Positions 26,909-33,863 of a DNA stretch of 45,589 nucleotides are shown here, in pieces. The stretch is from Faecalicatena fissicatena (GTDB taxonomy: Bacteria > Bacillota > Clostridia > Lachnospirales > Lachnospiraceae). The stretch spans positions 1-45,589 of the forward strand of contig LDAQ01000061.1 in the NCBI GenBank assembly GCA_001028025.1, written 5' to 3'. The position numbers and the translations under genes are program-made. The notes below the pieces were generated by a model. That model did no database searches. It worked only from the letters and a program-made list of their open reading frames with translations, and was not told the origin of the DNA. Position 1 is the first letter of the stretch. Each line of letters opens with the position of its first letter.

Positions 26909-27580
26909 TTAAGCCAGGAGACTGCCCTCATATCTGCTGACATTCTCCGATTTTCCAATCACAACAAGTATATCCCCCTCTGCAAATATATAATCCGGAT
27001 TGATCTCCGTTTCCGTTTTTCCTTTATGTTCAATCGCAATGATATTCAGCCCGGTTTTCTGTCTGAACCGCACATCCTCCACGCTCTTTCCTATGACTCT
27101 TGGAGGCACCATAACCTCCGATATCTCCACATTATTGTCCAGTGTAATAGAATCCATCACGCTGCTGACCAACATTTTCTTAGCCAGGCGCAGAGCCATG
27201 TCACGCTCTGGATATACAACCTCTGCTCCGATCTTCTCGAGCACCTCTCCCTGATCCCTGCTGATTGCCTTCGCTATCACCCGTCTTACGCCCAGATTCA
27301 CAACATTGAGCGTCACAAGTATACTGGTGTCGATTTTCTCTCCAATGCAGACCACAACTGTATCGCAATTCTGAATTCCGATCTCCTCAAGCACCTCTTT
27401 GGTCAGCTCATCGGCTACATACGCAAAATCCGTATAGCGCCGCAGTTCCTTTACTTTATATTCACTCCGGTCCACCACAATCACTTCCCTGCCTGCCTCA
27501 GCCAGTTTCCGGGCCAATGCCGTCCCGAATCTTCCCAAACCTATAATCCCATAACTTTCTGATAATCCTTCTTTTAACAT
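26909..27580 (-). CDS. ktrA: KtrA-type potassium uptake regulatory subunit
   Basis: 223 residues with an N-terminal RCK_N nucleotide-binding domain (YGIIGLGRFGTALARKL, then VVDRSE with the acidic residue after strand 2) and an RCK_C domain from about 140. It forms a cytoplasmic ring that gates the KtrB channel-like subunit in response to nucleotides. The TTG at 27589 would sit directly against AGGAG, so the ATG at 27580 with nine-base spacing is preferred. That ribosome binding site overlaps the stop codon region of ktrB, so the two are translationally coupled. Confidence 0.94.
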   Translation of the reverse strand: MLKEGLSESYGIIGLGRFGTALARKLAEAGREVIVVDRSEYKVKELRRYTDFAYVADELTKEVLEEIGIQNCDTVVVCIGEKIDTSILVTLNVVNLGVRRVIAKAISRDQGEVLEKIGAEVVYPERDMALRLAKKMLVSSVMDSITLDNNVEISEVMVPPRVIGKSVEDVRFRQKTGLNIIAIEHKGKTETEINPDYIFAEGDILVVIGKSENVSRYEGSLLA

Positions 27581-27592
27581 CCTCTTCAACTC

Positions 27593-28909
27593 CTAACCAA
27601 TTGTAATATTTTCCTCGGTAAATACTGCGCTGGACGGCTGTTTAAAGCTCCACATCGTCACAATGGTAAGCGCGCCCAGTCTGCCTATAAACATCGTCAG
27701 TATGATTACCATTTTACCTGCCACACTCAGATCCGGTGTAATGCCGGTTGAAAGCCCGACTGTTCCAAAGGCTGATGTGCATTCAAACAGCAGCTGCATA
27801 AAGGAATACTCAGGCTCCAGTATACACATGATAAATGTAGACCCGCATACTACAATCAGCGACAGCAGTGTAATGATAAACGCCTTAAATACCACTTTTT
27901 CCGGAATCTTACGTTTAAATGCCGTGCAGTGCTGGTTTGTAGCCGTGCTTTTAATAATATTGAGTAGCACAAACAGTGTACTTGTTTTGATACCGCCTCC
28001 TGTGGATCCGGGTGAGGCCCCGATAAACATCAACACTGTCAGAGCAAAAAGCCCCGCAGAAGTAAAGCTTCCGATCGGATACGTGGAAAACCCCGCCGTT
28101 CTGGCAGAAACACTCTGGAAAAAGGCTCCCAGCCAGGTAATGTCCTCCGTGCACTTCAGTGACAGCGTCCCCACTGTAAGCAAAGCAATACTGGTCAGAA
28201 TTACCACCTTGGAATGAAGCGCCAGCCTCCGGAACCTTCTGTTTCTCAGCACATCCAGTATTACCAGGAAACCGAGTCCTCCAAATATAATCAGACCGCA
28301 AGTCGTCAGATTCAGCAGCACATTATCCTGATATGGTATCAGGTTTGTCAGGCCTCCTAATATATCGAATCCCGAATTGTTAAATGCGGCAACTGAATGA
28401 AACATACTGATGCCCAGTGCATCCAGCGGCGAATATTTCTGTACAAACACAAAATAGCTTAAAACTGCGCCGACTCCCTCGAAACACAGAGTCATCAGGA
28501 GCACATACTTTACAAGCATTACCATGCCTTTAAATCCATTCACGTTCAGGGCCTCTTTTACAAGCAGCCGCTCCTTGAATCCGACTCTTTTCCCTGCCGC
28601 CAGAATGATTCCCACGCCCACGGAAGTAACACCCAGGCCGCCGATCTGTATCAGCAGCGCTACAACCGTTCTGCCGAATACGGTAAAATGCTCCGCCGTA
28701 TCAATCGCAATCAGGCCTGTCACACACACTGCACTGGTGGAGGTAAATAATGCGTCAATCCAGTGCACCTCTGCCCCCTCTCTGACAGATACCGGCAGCT
28801 TCAGTAATATGGCCCCCAAAAGAATCACGCAGGCAAATCCCAGCGTAATCAAACGGGCCGGCGATTGCTTTTTAAAAAACTCTTTTCCCGCCTGCAATAT
28901 GAAATTCAC
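27593..28909 (-). CDS. ktrB: KtrB/TrkH-family potassium transporter
   Basis: 438 residues, multi-pass. The four pore-loop repeats each carry the filter glycine: SAVCVTGLIAI, FNNSGFDIL, SARTAGFSTYP and SAFGTVGLSTGI. The start codon is GTG (28907-28909) with AAGGAAG 11 bases upstream. It is followed at once by ktrA and preceded by a two-TM protein gene 29 bases away. Na+-coupled K+ uptake is the known role of Ktr systems. Confidence 0.94.
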   Translation of the reverse strand: MNFILQAGKEFFKKQSPARLITLGFACVILLGAILLKLPVSVREGAEVHWIDALFTSTSAVCVTGLIAIDTAEHFTVFGRTVVALLIQIGGLGVTSVGVGIILAAGKRVGFKERLLVKEALNVNGFKGMVMLVKYVLLMTLCFEGVGAVLSYFVFVQKYSPLDALGISMFHSVAAFNNSGFDILGGLTNLIPYQDNVLLNLTTCGLIIFGGLGFLVILDVLRNRRFRRLALHSKVVILTSIALLTVGTLSLKCTEDITWLGAFFQSVSARTAGFSTYPIGSFTSAGLFALTVLMFIGASPGSTGGGIKTSTLFVLLNIIKSTATNQHCTAFKRKIPEKVVFKAFIITLLSLIVVCGSTFIMCILEPEYSFMQLLFECTSAFGTVGLSTGITPDLSVAGKMVIILTMFIGRLGALTIVTMWSFKQPSSAVFTEENITIG

Positions 28910-28938
28910 AATAATTTACGCTTCCTTTCGTACTTAAA

Positions 28939-29373
28939 TTATAAAACTGCACAGAAAGCGCCTGTTCTTTTCTTTCCATCCTGTTCATGCAGAAATCCAA
29001 ATACAATCCTCCATAGAATTGTATTCACATTCCGCTCAAAATGGAACACCCATAAAATAACGCACGGAATTACAGCTATTTTGAATAAAACAGCCAAAAT
29101 AGAATTAAAATAGATCTTTACCTTCAGGTTCCAGAAATTAGAGCTCTGTTCCCTGCCTACAGTAAAAGAGGCGGACCGCGTCCCCCTGTCAGATACATCA
29201 GAATCCGCCAGCCGTCCCTCTGCACGGCTGATCTGTGTCCCGCCCAAAGCGGAATGCTCCCTGTGCTGCACATTTGATGTAAAATGTCCTGAAAGGAGCA
29301 GGCTCACAGTAAATAACAGTACAGTAAATAAACAGACGACAATGATTATTTTATTTTCACTTTTCATCTTCAT
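28939..29373 (-). CDS. Two-TM membrane protein of unknown function, first gene of the ktr operon
   Basis: 144 residues. A hydrophobic span at about 7-27 (IIIVVCLFTVLLFTVSLLL), a polar extracellular-looking loop of about 65 residues, and a second span at about 93-115 (ILAVLFKIAVIPCVILWVF). The start at 29373 follows CAGGAG by eight bases; a frame from 29409 exists but has a poorer signal. A consensus promoter lies at 29527-29555 and ktrB follows after 29 bases, so it is probably co-transcribed with the potassium transporter. I recognise no family; an accessory role is a guess from position. Confidence 0.6.
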   Translation of the reverse strand: MKMKSENKIIIVVCLFTVLLFTVSLLLSGHFTSNVQHREHSALGGTQISRAEGRLADSDVSDRGTRSASFTVGREQSSNFWNLKVKIYFNSILAVLFKIAVIPCVILWVFHFERNVNTILWRIVFGFLHEQDGKKRTGAFCAVL

Positions 29374-29526
29374 ATCTTTTACTCCTGCCTGTTCCAGAGT
29401 GTGTTTCATAATTCATGTTCCCGGCTGACCGTTCCTCTTAGCGGGACATTCAGGCGGGTGCGATGTATGTTCAGACACACTATAATGCTTCTCTGACACT
29501 GTATTTCTTTTATATTAGATATATGC

Positions 29527-29555
29527 ATTATAGGGCTGAAAGTTCAAGTTGTCAA
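29527..29555 (-). promoter_or_regulatory. Promoter of the (two-TM protein)-ktrB-ktrA-pyk unit
   Basis: On the minus strand TTGACA, 17 bases, TATAAT: an exact consensus promoter, about 155 bases before the first start codon. The remaining sequence between 29374 and 29683 holds this promoter and the rplL terminator and no gene. Confidence 0.8.
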
Positions 29556-29611
29556 TCCCAAAACAGAACGTTAAATTTAACAGGTTTTTTCCAGTAAATT
29601 TCCTATGAACT

Positions 29612-29651
29612 AAAAACAGCCATATCCGCAGTATTACTGCAAATATGGCTG
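29612..29651 (-). terminator. Intrinsic terminator of rplJL
   Basis: On the minus strand CAGCCATAT...GCAG/CTGC...ATATGGCTG is followed by TTTTTAG, 32 bases past the rplL stop. It separates rplL from the genes that here stand in place of rpoB. Confidence 0.88.
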
Positions 29652-29683
29652 CATATGAACATATCCGTAACAAAAGTCTCCAA

Positions 29684-30058
29684 TTATTTCAGGTTAACTT
29701 CTGCTCCTTCACCTTCCAGTTTAGCTTTCAGTTCCTCAGCTTCTGCCTTAGAAACAGCTTCTTTCACTACCTTCGGTGCTCCGTCAACTAATTCTTTCGC
29801 TTCTTTTAATCCAAGTCCTGTGATTTCACGAACAACTTTGATTACTTTAACCTTAGAAGATCCAGCGGATACGAGCTCTACATCGAACTCATCTTTCTCT
29901 TCTACTGCACCTGCTCCGTCTCCTGCTGCTGCAACTACAACGCCTGCTGCTGCAGATACACCAAATTCTTCTTCACAAGCTTTTACTAACTCATTTAATT
30001 CTAATACTGATAATTCTTTGATCGCTTCGATCATTTCAGCTGCTGTTAATTTAGCCAT
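29684..30058 (-). CDS. rplL: Ribosomal protein L7/L12
   Basis: 124 residues, the usual length. N-terminal dimerisation region, an Ala/Gly-rich hinge (AAAGVVVAAAGDGAGA) and the C-terminal factor-binding domain with KVIKVVREITGLGLKEAK. GGAGG lies eight bases before the ATG at 30058; an upstream in-frame ATG overlaps that signal. It follows rplJ in the standard order. Confidence 0.98.
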   Translation of the reverse strand: MAKLTAAEMIEAIKELSVLELNELVKACEEEFGVSAAAGVVVAAAGDGAGAVEEKDEFDVELVSAGSSKVKVIKVVREITGLGLKEAKELVDGAPKVVKEAVSKAEAEELKAKLEGEGAEVNLK

Positions 30059-30161
30059 TTTAATATCCTCCATTTTAGATTATTTGTGCGGGCTCTCTGT
30101 CCCTCTTAGTTTTAACGTCTGTCTTTTGGTTCCACCGAATTCTCAGGGAATCCATGTCGGC

Positions 30162-30746
30162 TTACTCAGCCGGTGTCTCTGCTGCTTCTGCCACAGGAGC
30201 TTCTGCTGTCTCAGCCGGAGCTTCCTCTGCTGCCGGAGCCTCTTCAGCTACACATGCGTCTGCGCCGCCCTGCTCTGCAATCTGCTTGATAACACGAGCA
30301 AAATTGGTAATAGGTGACTGGATACTTCCAAGCAGTTTGGAAAGTAATTCGTCTCTTGAAGGAATCTTGGACAGTTCTGTCAATCCAGCTACGTCATATA
30401 CATTACCTTCAACTACACCACCCTTTAACTCAAGTTTCTGAGCGTCTTTTGCAAACTTGCAAATAATTCTTGCCGGTGCTGTTGCATCTTCTTTAGAGAT
30501 CGCGATGGCACTTGGTCCTTCCAGACAATCTGTAAGTCCTTCGAACTCAGTTCCTTCAATCGCTCTCTTGATCATGGTGTTCTTGTATACTTTGTAAATG
30601 ATACCTGCTTCTCTAAGCTGTTTACGAAGTTCTGTGTCCTGAGCTACTGTCAATCCACGGTAATCAACAAGAACAACTGACTGAGCGTCTTTAATCTCTT
30701 CTGAAATTGCCTCTACGATTGGTTGTTTTAATTCAACTTTTGCCAC
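30162..30746 (-). CDS. rplJ: Ribosomal protein L10 with Ala/Glu-rich C-terminal extension
   Basis: 194 residues. The core (LVDYRGLTVAQDTELRKQLREAG, and PSAIAIS) is typical, while the last 30 or so residues are a low-complexity tail of Ala, Glu and Pro (EEAPAAEEAPAETAEAPVAE), longer than the approximately 165-residue usual form. The start is a GTG at 30746; another GTG at 30758 overlaps the AGGAGG signal. Expression should be controlled by the L10 leader upstream. Confidence 0.96.
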   Translation of the reverse strand: MAKVELKQPIVEAISEEIKDAQSVVLVDYRGLTVAQDTELRKQLREAGIIYKVYKNTMIKRAIEGTEFEGLTDCLEGPSAIAISKEDATAPARIICKFAKDAQKLELKGGVVEGNVYDVAGLTELSKIPSRDELLSKLLGSIQSPITNFARVIKQIAEQGGADACVAEEAPAAEEAPAETAEAPVAEAAETPAE

Positions 30747-30785
30747 GTTCTGGTACACCTCCTTATTTTATTTGTGCGTGTACTG

Positions 30786-30915
30786 CCAAAAATAAAAGCC
30801 CCCATGTCCCAAGACACAGAGGCTCAATAATTCACATTAAGAATCATGATCTTCCTCGGCAGGCGTTTTTAAACTTATGCCTTACGGCACCTGCTGTCTT
30901 CGGCAGTCAATTGCT
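30786..30915 (-). promoter_or_regulatory. L10 autoregulatory leader with attenuator terminator
   Basis: On the minus strand the leader holds GAAGACAGCAGGTGCC and CTGCCGAGGAAG, the conserved core of the ribosomal L10 leader bound by the L10-L12 complex. A terminator-type hairpin follows (AGCC...GGCT with inner GTC/GAC at 30786-30825), ending in TTTATTTTT. This agrees with control by premature termination in Bacillota. Confidence 0.88.
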
Positions 30916-30920
30916 TTATT

Positions 30921-30949
30921 AGATTAGCATTAAATTGTTAGCTTGTCAA
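30921..30949 (-). promoter_or_regulatory. rplJL promoter
   Basis: On the minus strand TTGACA, 17 bases, TAATCT, a few bases ahead of the L10 leader. A large palindrome begins 31 bp further upstream at 30980. Confidence 0.75.
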
Positions 30950-30979
30950 TAGATTTTTAGATAATTTTGAATGAGGGAC

Positions 30980-31268
30980 GCTCTATGACAGGGACAGGGA
31001 GAAGGGGACGGAGGTGTATATGTGTTTTCGAAGTGCACCCGCTTGCTAACTGATTCTAGGAAAAACCGCTGCCGGAAATGCGGGTACGGGGGAACACATC
31101 ATGAGAAATCTGATGATTTCTCACGCTGGGTTCCCCAAAAACGTGATTCGGAATCACGTTTTTCCCCGCTTTTCCGGCAGCGGTTTTTCTAGAATCAGTA
31201 AGCGCGCTCCAGCACTTCGAAAACACATATACACCTCCATCCCCTTCTCCCTGTCCCTGTCATAGAGC
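30980..31268. repeat. Large T-shaped palindromic element, family III copy 3
   Basis: Arms run from GCTCTATGACAGGGACAGGG to the complement at 31268. The stem internal loop near 31035-31048 contains CCCGCTTGC opposite a strand reading GAGCGCGC, matching the internal loop of family II. The centre has GGGGAAC/GTTCCCC enclosing a GAGAAATC hairpin (loop TGAT, ATCA on the other strand) with strands ACATCAT and ACGCTGG, then an AAAAACGTGATT hairpin. It lies between the rplJ promoter and the next element. Confidence 0.85.
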
Positions 31269-31461
31269 TGGTGCATCCAAACGGTAGTTAAAATTGAATG
31301 CATGGGGGGCTAATACGGGAGCGGCGGATGTGGGTGGGCTGCACGGGACGTTCATACCACTTCACACCAGAACCAAATCCCGCATAGCCCGCTCAAATAC
31401 GCTGCCCCCGTATTCGCCACCCCACCGGGGCAGGCATTTTCCTCCCGATTGGATGAACGCA
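31269..31461. other. Spacer between two palindromic elements, no gene seen
   Basis: About 190 bp with no supported gene; the short frames here lack ribosome binding sites and extend into the palindromes. Confidence 0.55.
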
Positions 31462-31753
31462 GCTAAGGCCGAGGTGTGTCCTGCTCCTGCCGGGGCTGTG
31501 CATGCTGTTTCTGAGTCCGTAGAGTAAGCGGTTAGAAGATGTTGGTGGAAAAACAGGGGGAAGGGAGGGCAAAATTTTTTTCACCGAAAAAATTTTGTTG
31601 CCGCCTGCGGCGCGAATGCATCGGCATTCGGGCCAAATGCGGCAAGTCCCTCCCTTCCCCCTGTTTTTCCGCCTACATCTTCTCCGTGAACGGAAAGGAT
31701 CCAGAAACAGCATGCACAGCCACGGCAGGAGCAGGACACACCTCGGCCTTAGC
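31462..31753. repeat. Large T-shaped palindromic element, family II-like copy 3
   Basis: Arms run from GCTAAGGCCGAGGTGTGTCC to the complement at 31753. The internal loop (left strand 31512-31540) has GTAGAGTAAGCGGTTAGAAG opposite CCGTTCACGGAGAAG (as complement), close to the loops at 3512-3536 and 7476-7500. The centre is a CAAAATTTTTTTC hairpin, then a GCCGC/GCGGC stem holding a GAATGC hairpin with loop ATCG. It ends 75 bp past the rplA stop. Confidence 0.82.
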
Positions 31754-31769
31754 GCCCCACCCCATCAAA

Positions 31770-31800
31770 AAAAGGCCTCGCCCCAAAGGGCGAGACCTTA
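31770..31800 (-). terminator. Intrinsic terminator of the rpmG-to-rplA operon
   Basis: On the minus strand AAGGTCTCGCCC and GGGCGAGGCC form a GC-rich stem around a short loop, followed by TTTTTTTGATGG. It lies about 28 bases past the rplA stop, before the palindrome at 31462-31753. So at least here the large element does not replace the normal terminator. Confidence 0.8.
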
Positions 31801-31827
31801 ATATATTTACTATGTCATCAAATTGGA

Positions 31828-32520
31828 TTAAGCCAGCTTCATTGGGTTGATTTTTACACCAGGTCCCATTGTAGATGTCAGTGTTACACTCTTTAAATAC
31901 TGACCCTTTACAGCTGCCGGTTTTGCTTTGATGATTGCATCAATAAGCGTCTGGAAGTTGTCCGCTAACTGTTCCTCGGTAAAGGATGCCTTACCGATTG
32001 GCACATGGATAATGTTTGTTTTGTCCAATCTGTACTCAATCTTACCTGCTTTGATGTCGTTGATGGCTTTTGTTACATCCATTGTAACTGTACCAGCCTT
32101 CGGGTTTGGCATCAGACCTTTTGGTCCGAGTACACGTCCGAGACGTCCAACAACACCCATCATGTCAGGTGTAGCTACGACAACATCAAATTCAAACCAT
32201 CCCTCGTTCTGAATCTTCGGGATCAGTTCGTCTCCTCCTACATAATCTGCTCCTGCTGCCTTAGCTTCTTCAGCTTTTGCATCTTTCGCAAATACAAGGA
32301 TGCGAACCTTTTTACCTGTTCCGTGCGGCAGTACTACTGCACCACGAATCTGCTGGTCTGCATGACGTCCGTCACAACCTGTTCTGATATGAGCTTCGAT
32401 TGTTTCGTCAAATTTAGCTACTGCTGATTTTTTAACTAATGATACTGCGTCTGCCTTCTCGTACAGGTTTCCCTTTTCGATCAGTTTTGCAGCTTCGATA
32501 TATTTTTTTCCTCGTTTCAT
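31828..32520 (-). CDS. rplA: Ribosomal protein L1
   Basis: 230 residues, the normal length. Typical segments include DETIEAHIRTGCDGRHADQQ, RGAVVLPHGTGK, the GRLGRVLGPKGLMPNPKAGT block, and TSTMGPGVKI near the C-terminus. It binds 23S rRNA and, in well-studied species, represses its own operon. AAGGAGG precedes the start. The leader at 32537-32566 repeats the one ahead of rplK. Confidence 0.98.
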   Translation of the reverse strand: MKRGKKYIEAAKLIEKGNLYEKADAVSLVKKSAVAKFDETIEAHIRTGCDGRHADQQIRGAVVLPHGTGKKVRILVFAKDAKAEEAKAAGADYVGGDELIPKIQNEGWFEFDVVVATPDMMGVVGRLGRVLGPKGLMPNPKAGTVTMDVTKAINDIKAGKIEYRLDKTNIIHVPIGKASFTEEQLADNFQTLIDAIIKAKPAAVKGQYLKSVTLTSTMGPGVKINPMKLA

Positions 32521-32536
32521 CTTAAATAACCTCCTT

Positions 32537-32566
32537 GTGGTATTGGCGGGATCGTGCCCCTCCCAC
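32537..32566 (-). promoter_or_regulatory. rplA leader motif, possible L1 or operon autoregulatory site
   Basis: On the minus strand GTGGGAGGGG, a short loop and CCCGCCAATACCAC form a small irregular hairpin directly before AAGGAGG. The rplK leader (33061-33091) has almost the same sequence. Confidence 0.5.
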
Positions 32567-32618
32567 TTATTTCAACTTCGTTAAGTGTACTAAGCTCGAA
32601 AATACCTTACTTAATCTA

Positions 32619-33044
32619 CTATTCTTCAACAACTACACCCATGGAACGGCATGTTCCTGCTACCATGCTCATAGCTGCCTCGATTGTTGCAGCATTTAAG
32701 TCCGGCATCTTTGTCTTTGCGATCTCTTCTAACTGAGCTTTTGTGATCGTAGCAACTTTTGTCTTGTTCGGTACACCTGAACCGGATTTGATGTTGCAGG
32801 CTTTCTTGATCAGAACTGCTGCCGGCGGTGTCTTTGTCACGAAGCTGAAGCTTCTGTCGTTGTATACTGTGATAACAACAGGAATGATCAGGTCTCCCTG
32901 GTCTGCTGTTCTTGCGTTGAACTGCTTTGTAAATTCAACGATATTTACACCGTGCTGTCCAAGTGCAGGACCTACCGGTGGTGCTGGTGTAGCTTTACCA
33001 GCTGGAATCTGTAATTTAATATAACCTTCTACTTTTTTTGCCAT
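32619..33044 (-). CDS. rplK: Ribosomal protein L11
   Basis: 141 residues, full length. IPAGKATPAPPVGPALGQHG at the N-terminus and the PAAVLIKKACNIKSGSG segment are typical of the GTPase-centre protein. AAGGAGG precedes the ATG. It follows nusG after 52 bases and precedes rplA. Confidence 0.98.
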   Translation of the reverse strand: MAKKVEGYIKLQIPAGKATPAPPVGPALGQHGVNIVEFTKQFNARTADQGDLIIPVVITVYNDRSFSFVTKTPPAAVLIKKACNIKSGSGVPNKTKVATITKAQLEEIAKTKMPDLNAATIEAAMSMVAGTCRSMGVVVEE

Positions 33045-33060
33045 TTTTAATTACCTCCTT

Positions 33061-33091
33061 GTGGTATTGGCGGGATATGAATCCCTCCCAC
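33061..33091 (-). promoter_or_regulatory. rplK leader motif, twin of the rplA leader
   Basis: On the minus strand GTGGGAGGGAT, TCAT and ATCCCGCCAATACCAC can fold into a hairpin (GTGG/CCAC and GGGAT/ATCCC) immediately before the ribosome binding site. Its near-identity to 32537-32566 suggests one protein reads both. Confidence 0.5.
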
Positions 33092-33096
33092 GGTTT

Positions 33097-33615
33097 TTAA
33101 TCCATCTTTCTTACTTCTGCGAAACCGAGTTCGACCGGTGTCTCACGGCCAAACAGCTCTACATTGATAGACAGGCTCTGTTTCTGTTCATTCAATGACT
33201 GAATGACTCCCACAGTTCCTTCCCATGCACCGCTGAGCACGGTCACGGCATCGCCTACTGCAAACTCAACTATGACGTTTTCCTGCCTGATTCCGAGTCT
33301 GTTCATCTCCTCTTCCTCAAGCGGAACAGGTTTGGATCCGGGACCAACAAAGCCGGTCACGCCTCTGGTATTACGAACTACATACCAGGTATCGTCATTC
33401 ATAATCATATGAATCATGACGTAGCCCGGAAACATCTTCTTCTGGCTTGCTTTCTGGACACCATTCTTCAGTTCGATCACTTCCTGCATAGGAACTCTGA
33501 CCTCCAGAATCTGATCCTCCAGATGACGATTTTCAATTGCCTTATCAATATTTGCTTTTACTTTGTTCTCATACCCGGAATAGGTATGAACTACATACCA
33601 TTTTGCCTCTGACAT
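33097..33615 (-). CDS. nusG: Transcription termination/antitermination factor NusG
   Basis: 172 residues. An NGN domain (WYVVHTYSGYENKVKANI, FPGYVMIHM, GVTGFVG) and a C-terminal KOW domain (GDAVTVLSGAWEGTVGVIQ). It binds RNA polymerase and affects pausing and termination. AAAGGTG precedes the ATG. It lies between secE and rplK in the conserved order. Confidence 0.98.
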   Translation of the reverse strand: MSEAKWYVVHTYSGYENKVKANIDKAIENRHLEDQILEVRVPMQEVIELKNGVQKASQKKMFPGYVMIHMIMNDDTWYVVRNTRGVTGFVGPGSKPVPLEEEEMNRLGIRQENVIVEFAVGDAVTVLSGAWEGTVGVIQSLNEQKQSLSINVELFGRETPVELGFAEVRKMD

Positions 33616-33640
33616 AAAATCACCTTTCTGCTGCGGCTGT

Positions 33641-33841
33641 TTACTTAACTAACAGATCAATTCCATATTTCAGGATTGCATCGATTACGGAAATCAATAC
33701 CCCCAATAATAAGGAAACTGAAACGACTGCCGTGGTCTGTTTTGCAAGTGTTTTTTTGTCTGGCCAAATGACTTTCTTAAACTCTGCCTGAAGCCCTTTG
33801 AACCAGCTCTTCTTCTGAGTTTTTGCTGTTTTCTCACCCAT
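33641..33841 (-). CDS. secE: Preprotein translocase subunit SecE
   Basis: 66 residues from MGEKTAKTQ. A basic amphipathic region (KGLQAEFKKVIWPDKKTLAKQ) is followed by one membrane span (VVSVSLLLGVLISVIDAIL), the standard short Gram-positive SecE. AGGAAG lies eight bases before the chosen ATG; the upstream ATG at 33850 leaves only three bases. It is flanked by rpmG and nusG. Confidence 0.95.
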   Translation of the reverse strand: MGEKTAKTQKKSWFKGLQAEFKKVIWPDKKTLAKQTTAVVSVSLLLGVLISVIDAILKYGIDLLVK

Positions 33842-33863
33842 GCCATCCACTTCCTTCCAACGA

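Noticed and set aside
31294..31850. Four overlapping frames of 70-105 residues before rplJ
   Set aside because: They run through the palindrome at 31462-31753 and its spacer and have no start signals.
33842..33863. tRNA-Trp between rpmG and secE, as seen in some Bacillota
   Set aside because: Only about 22 bases lie between these genes here.
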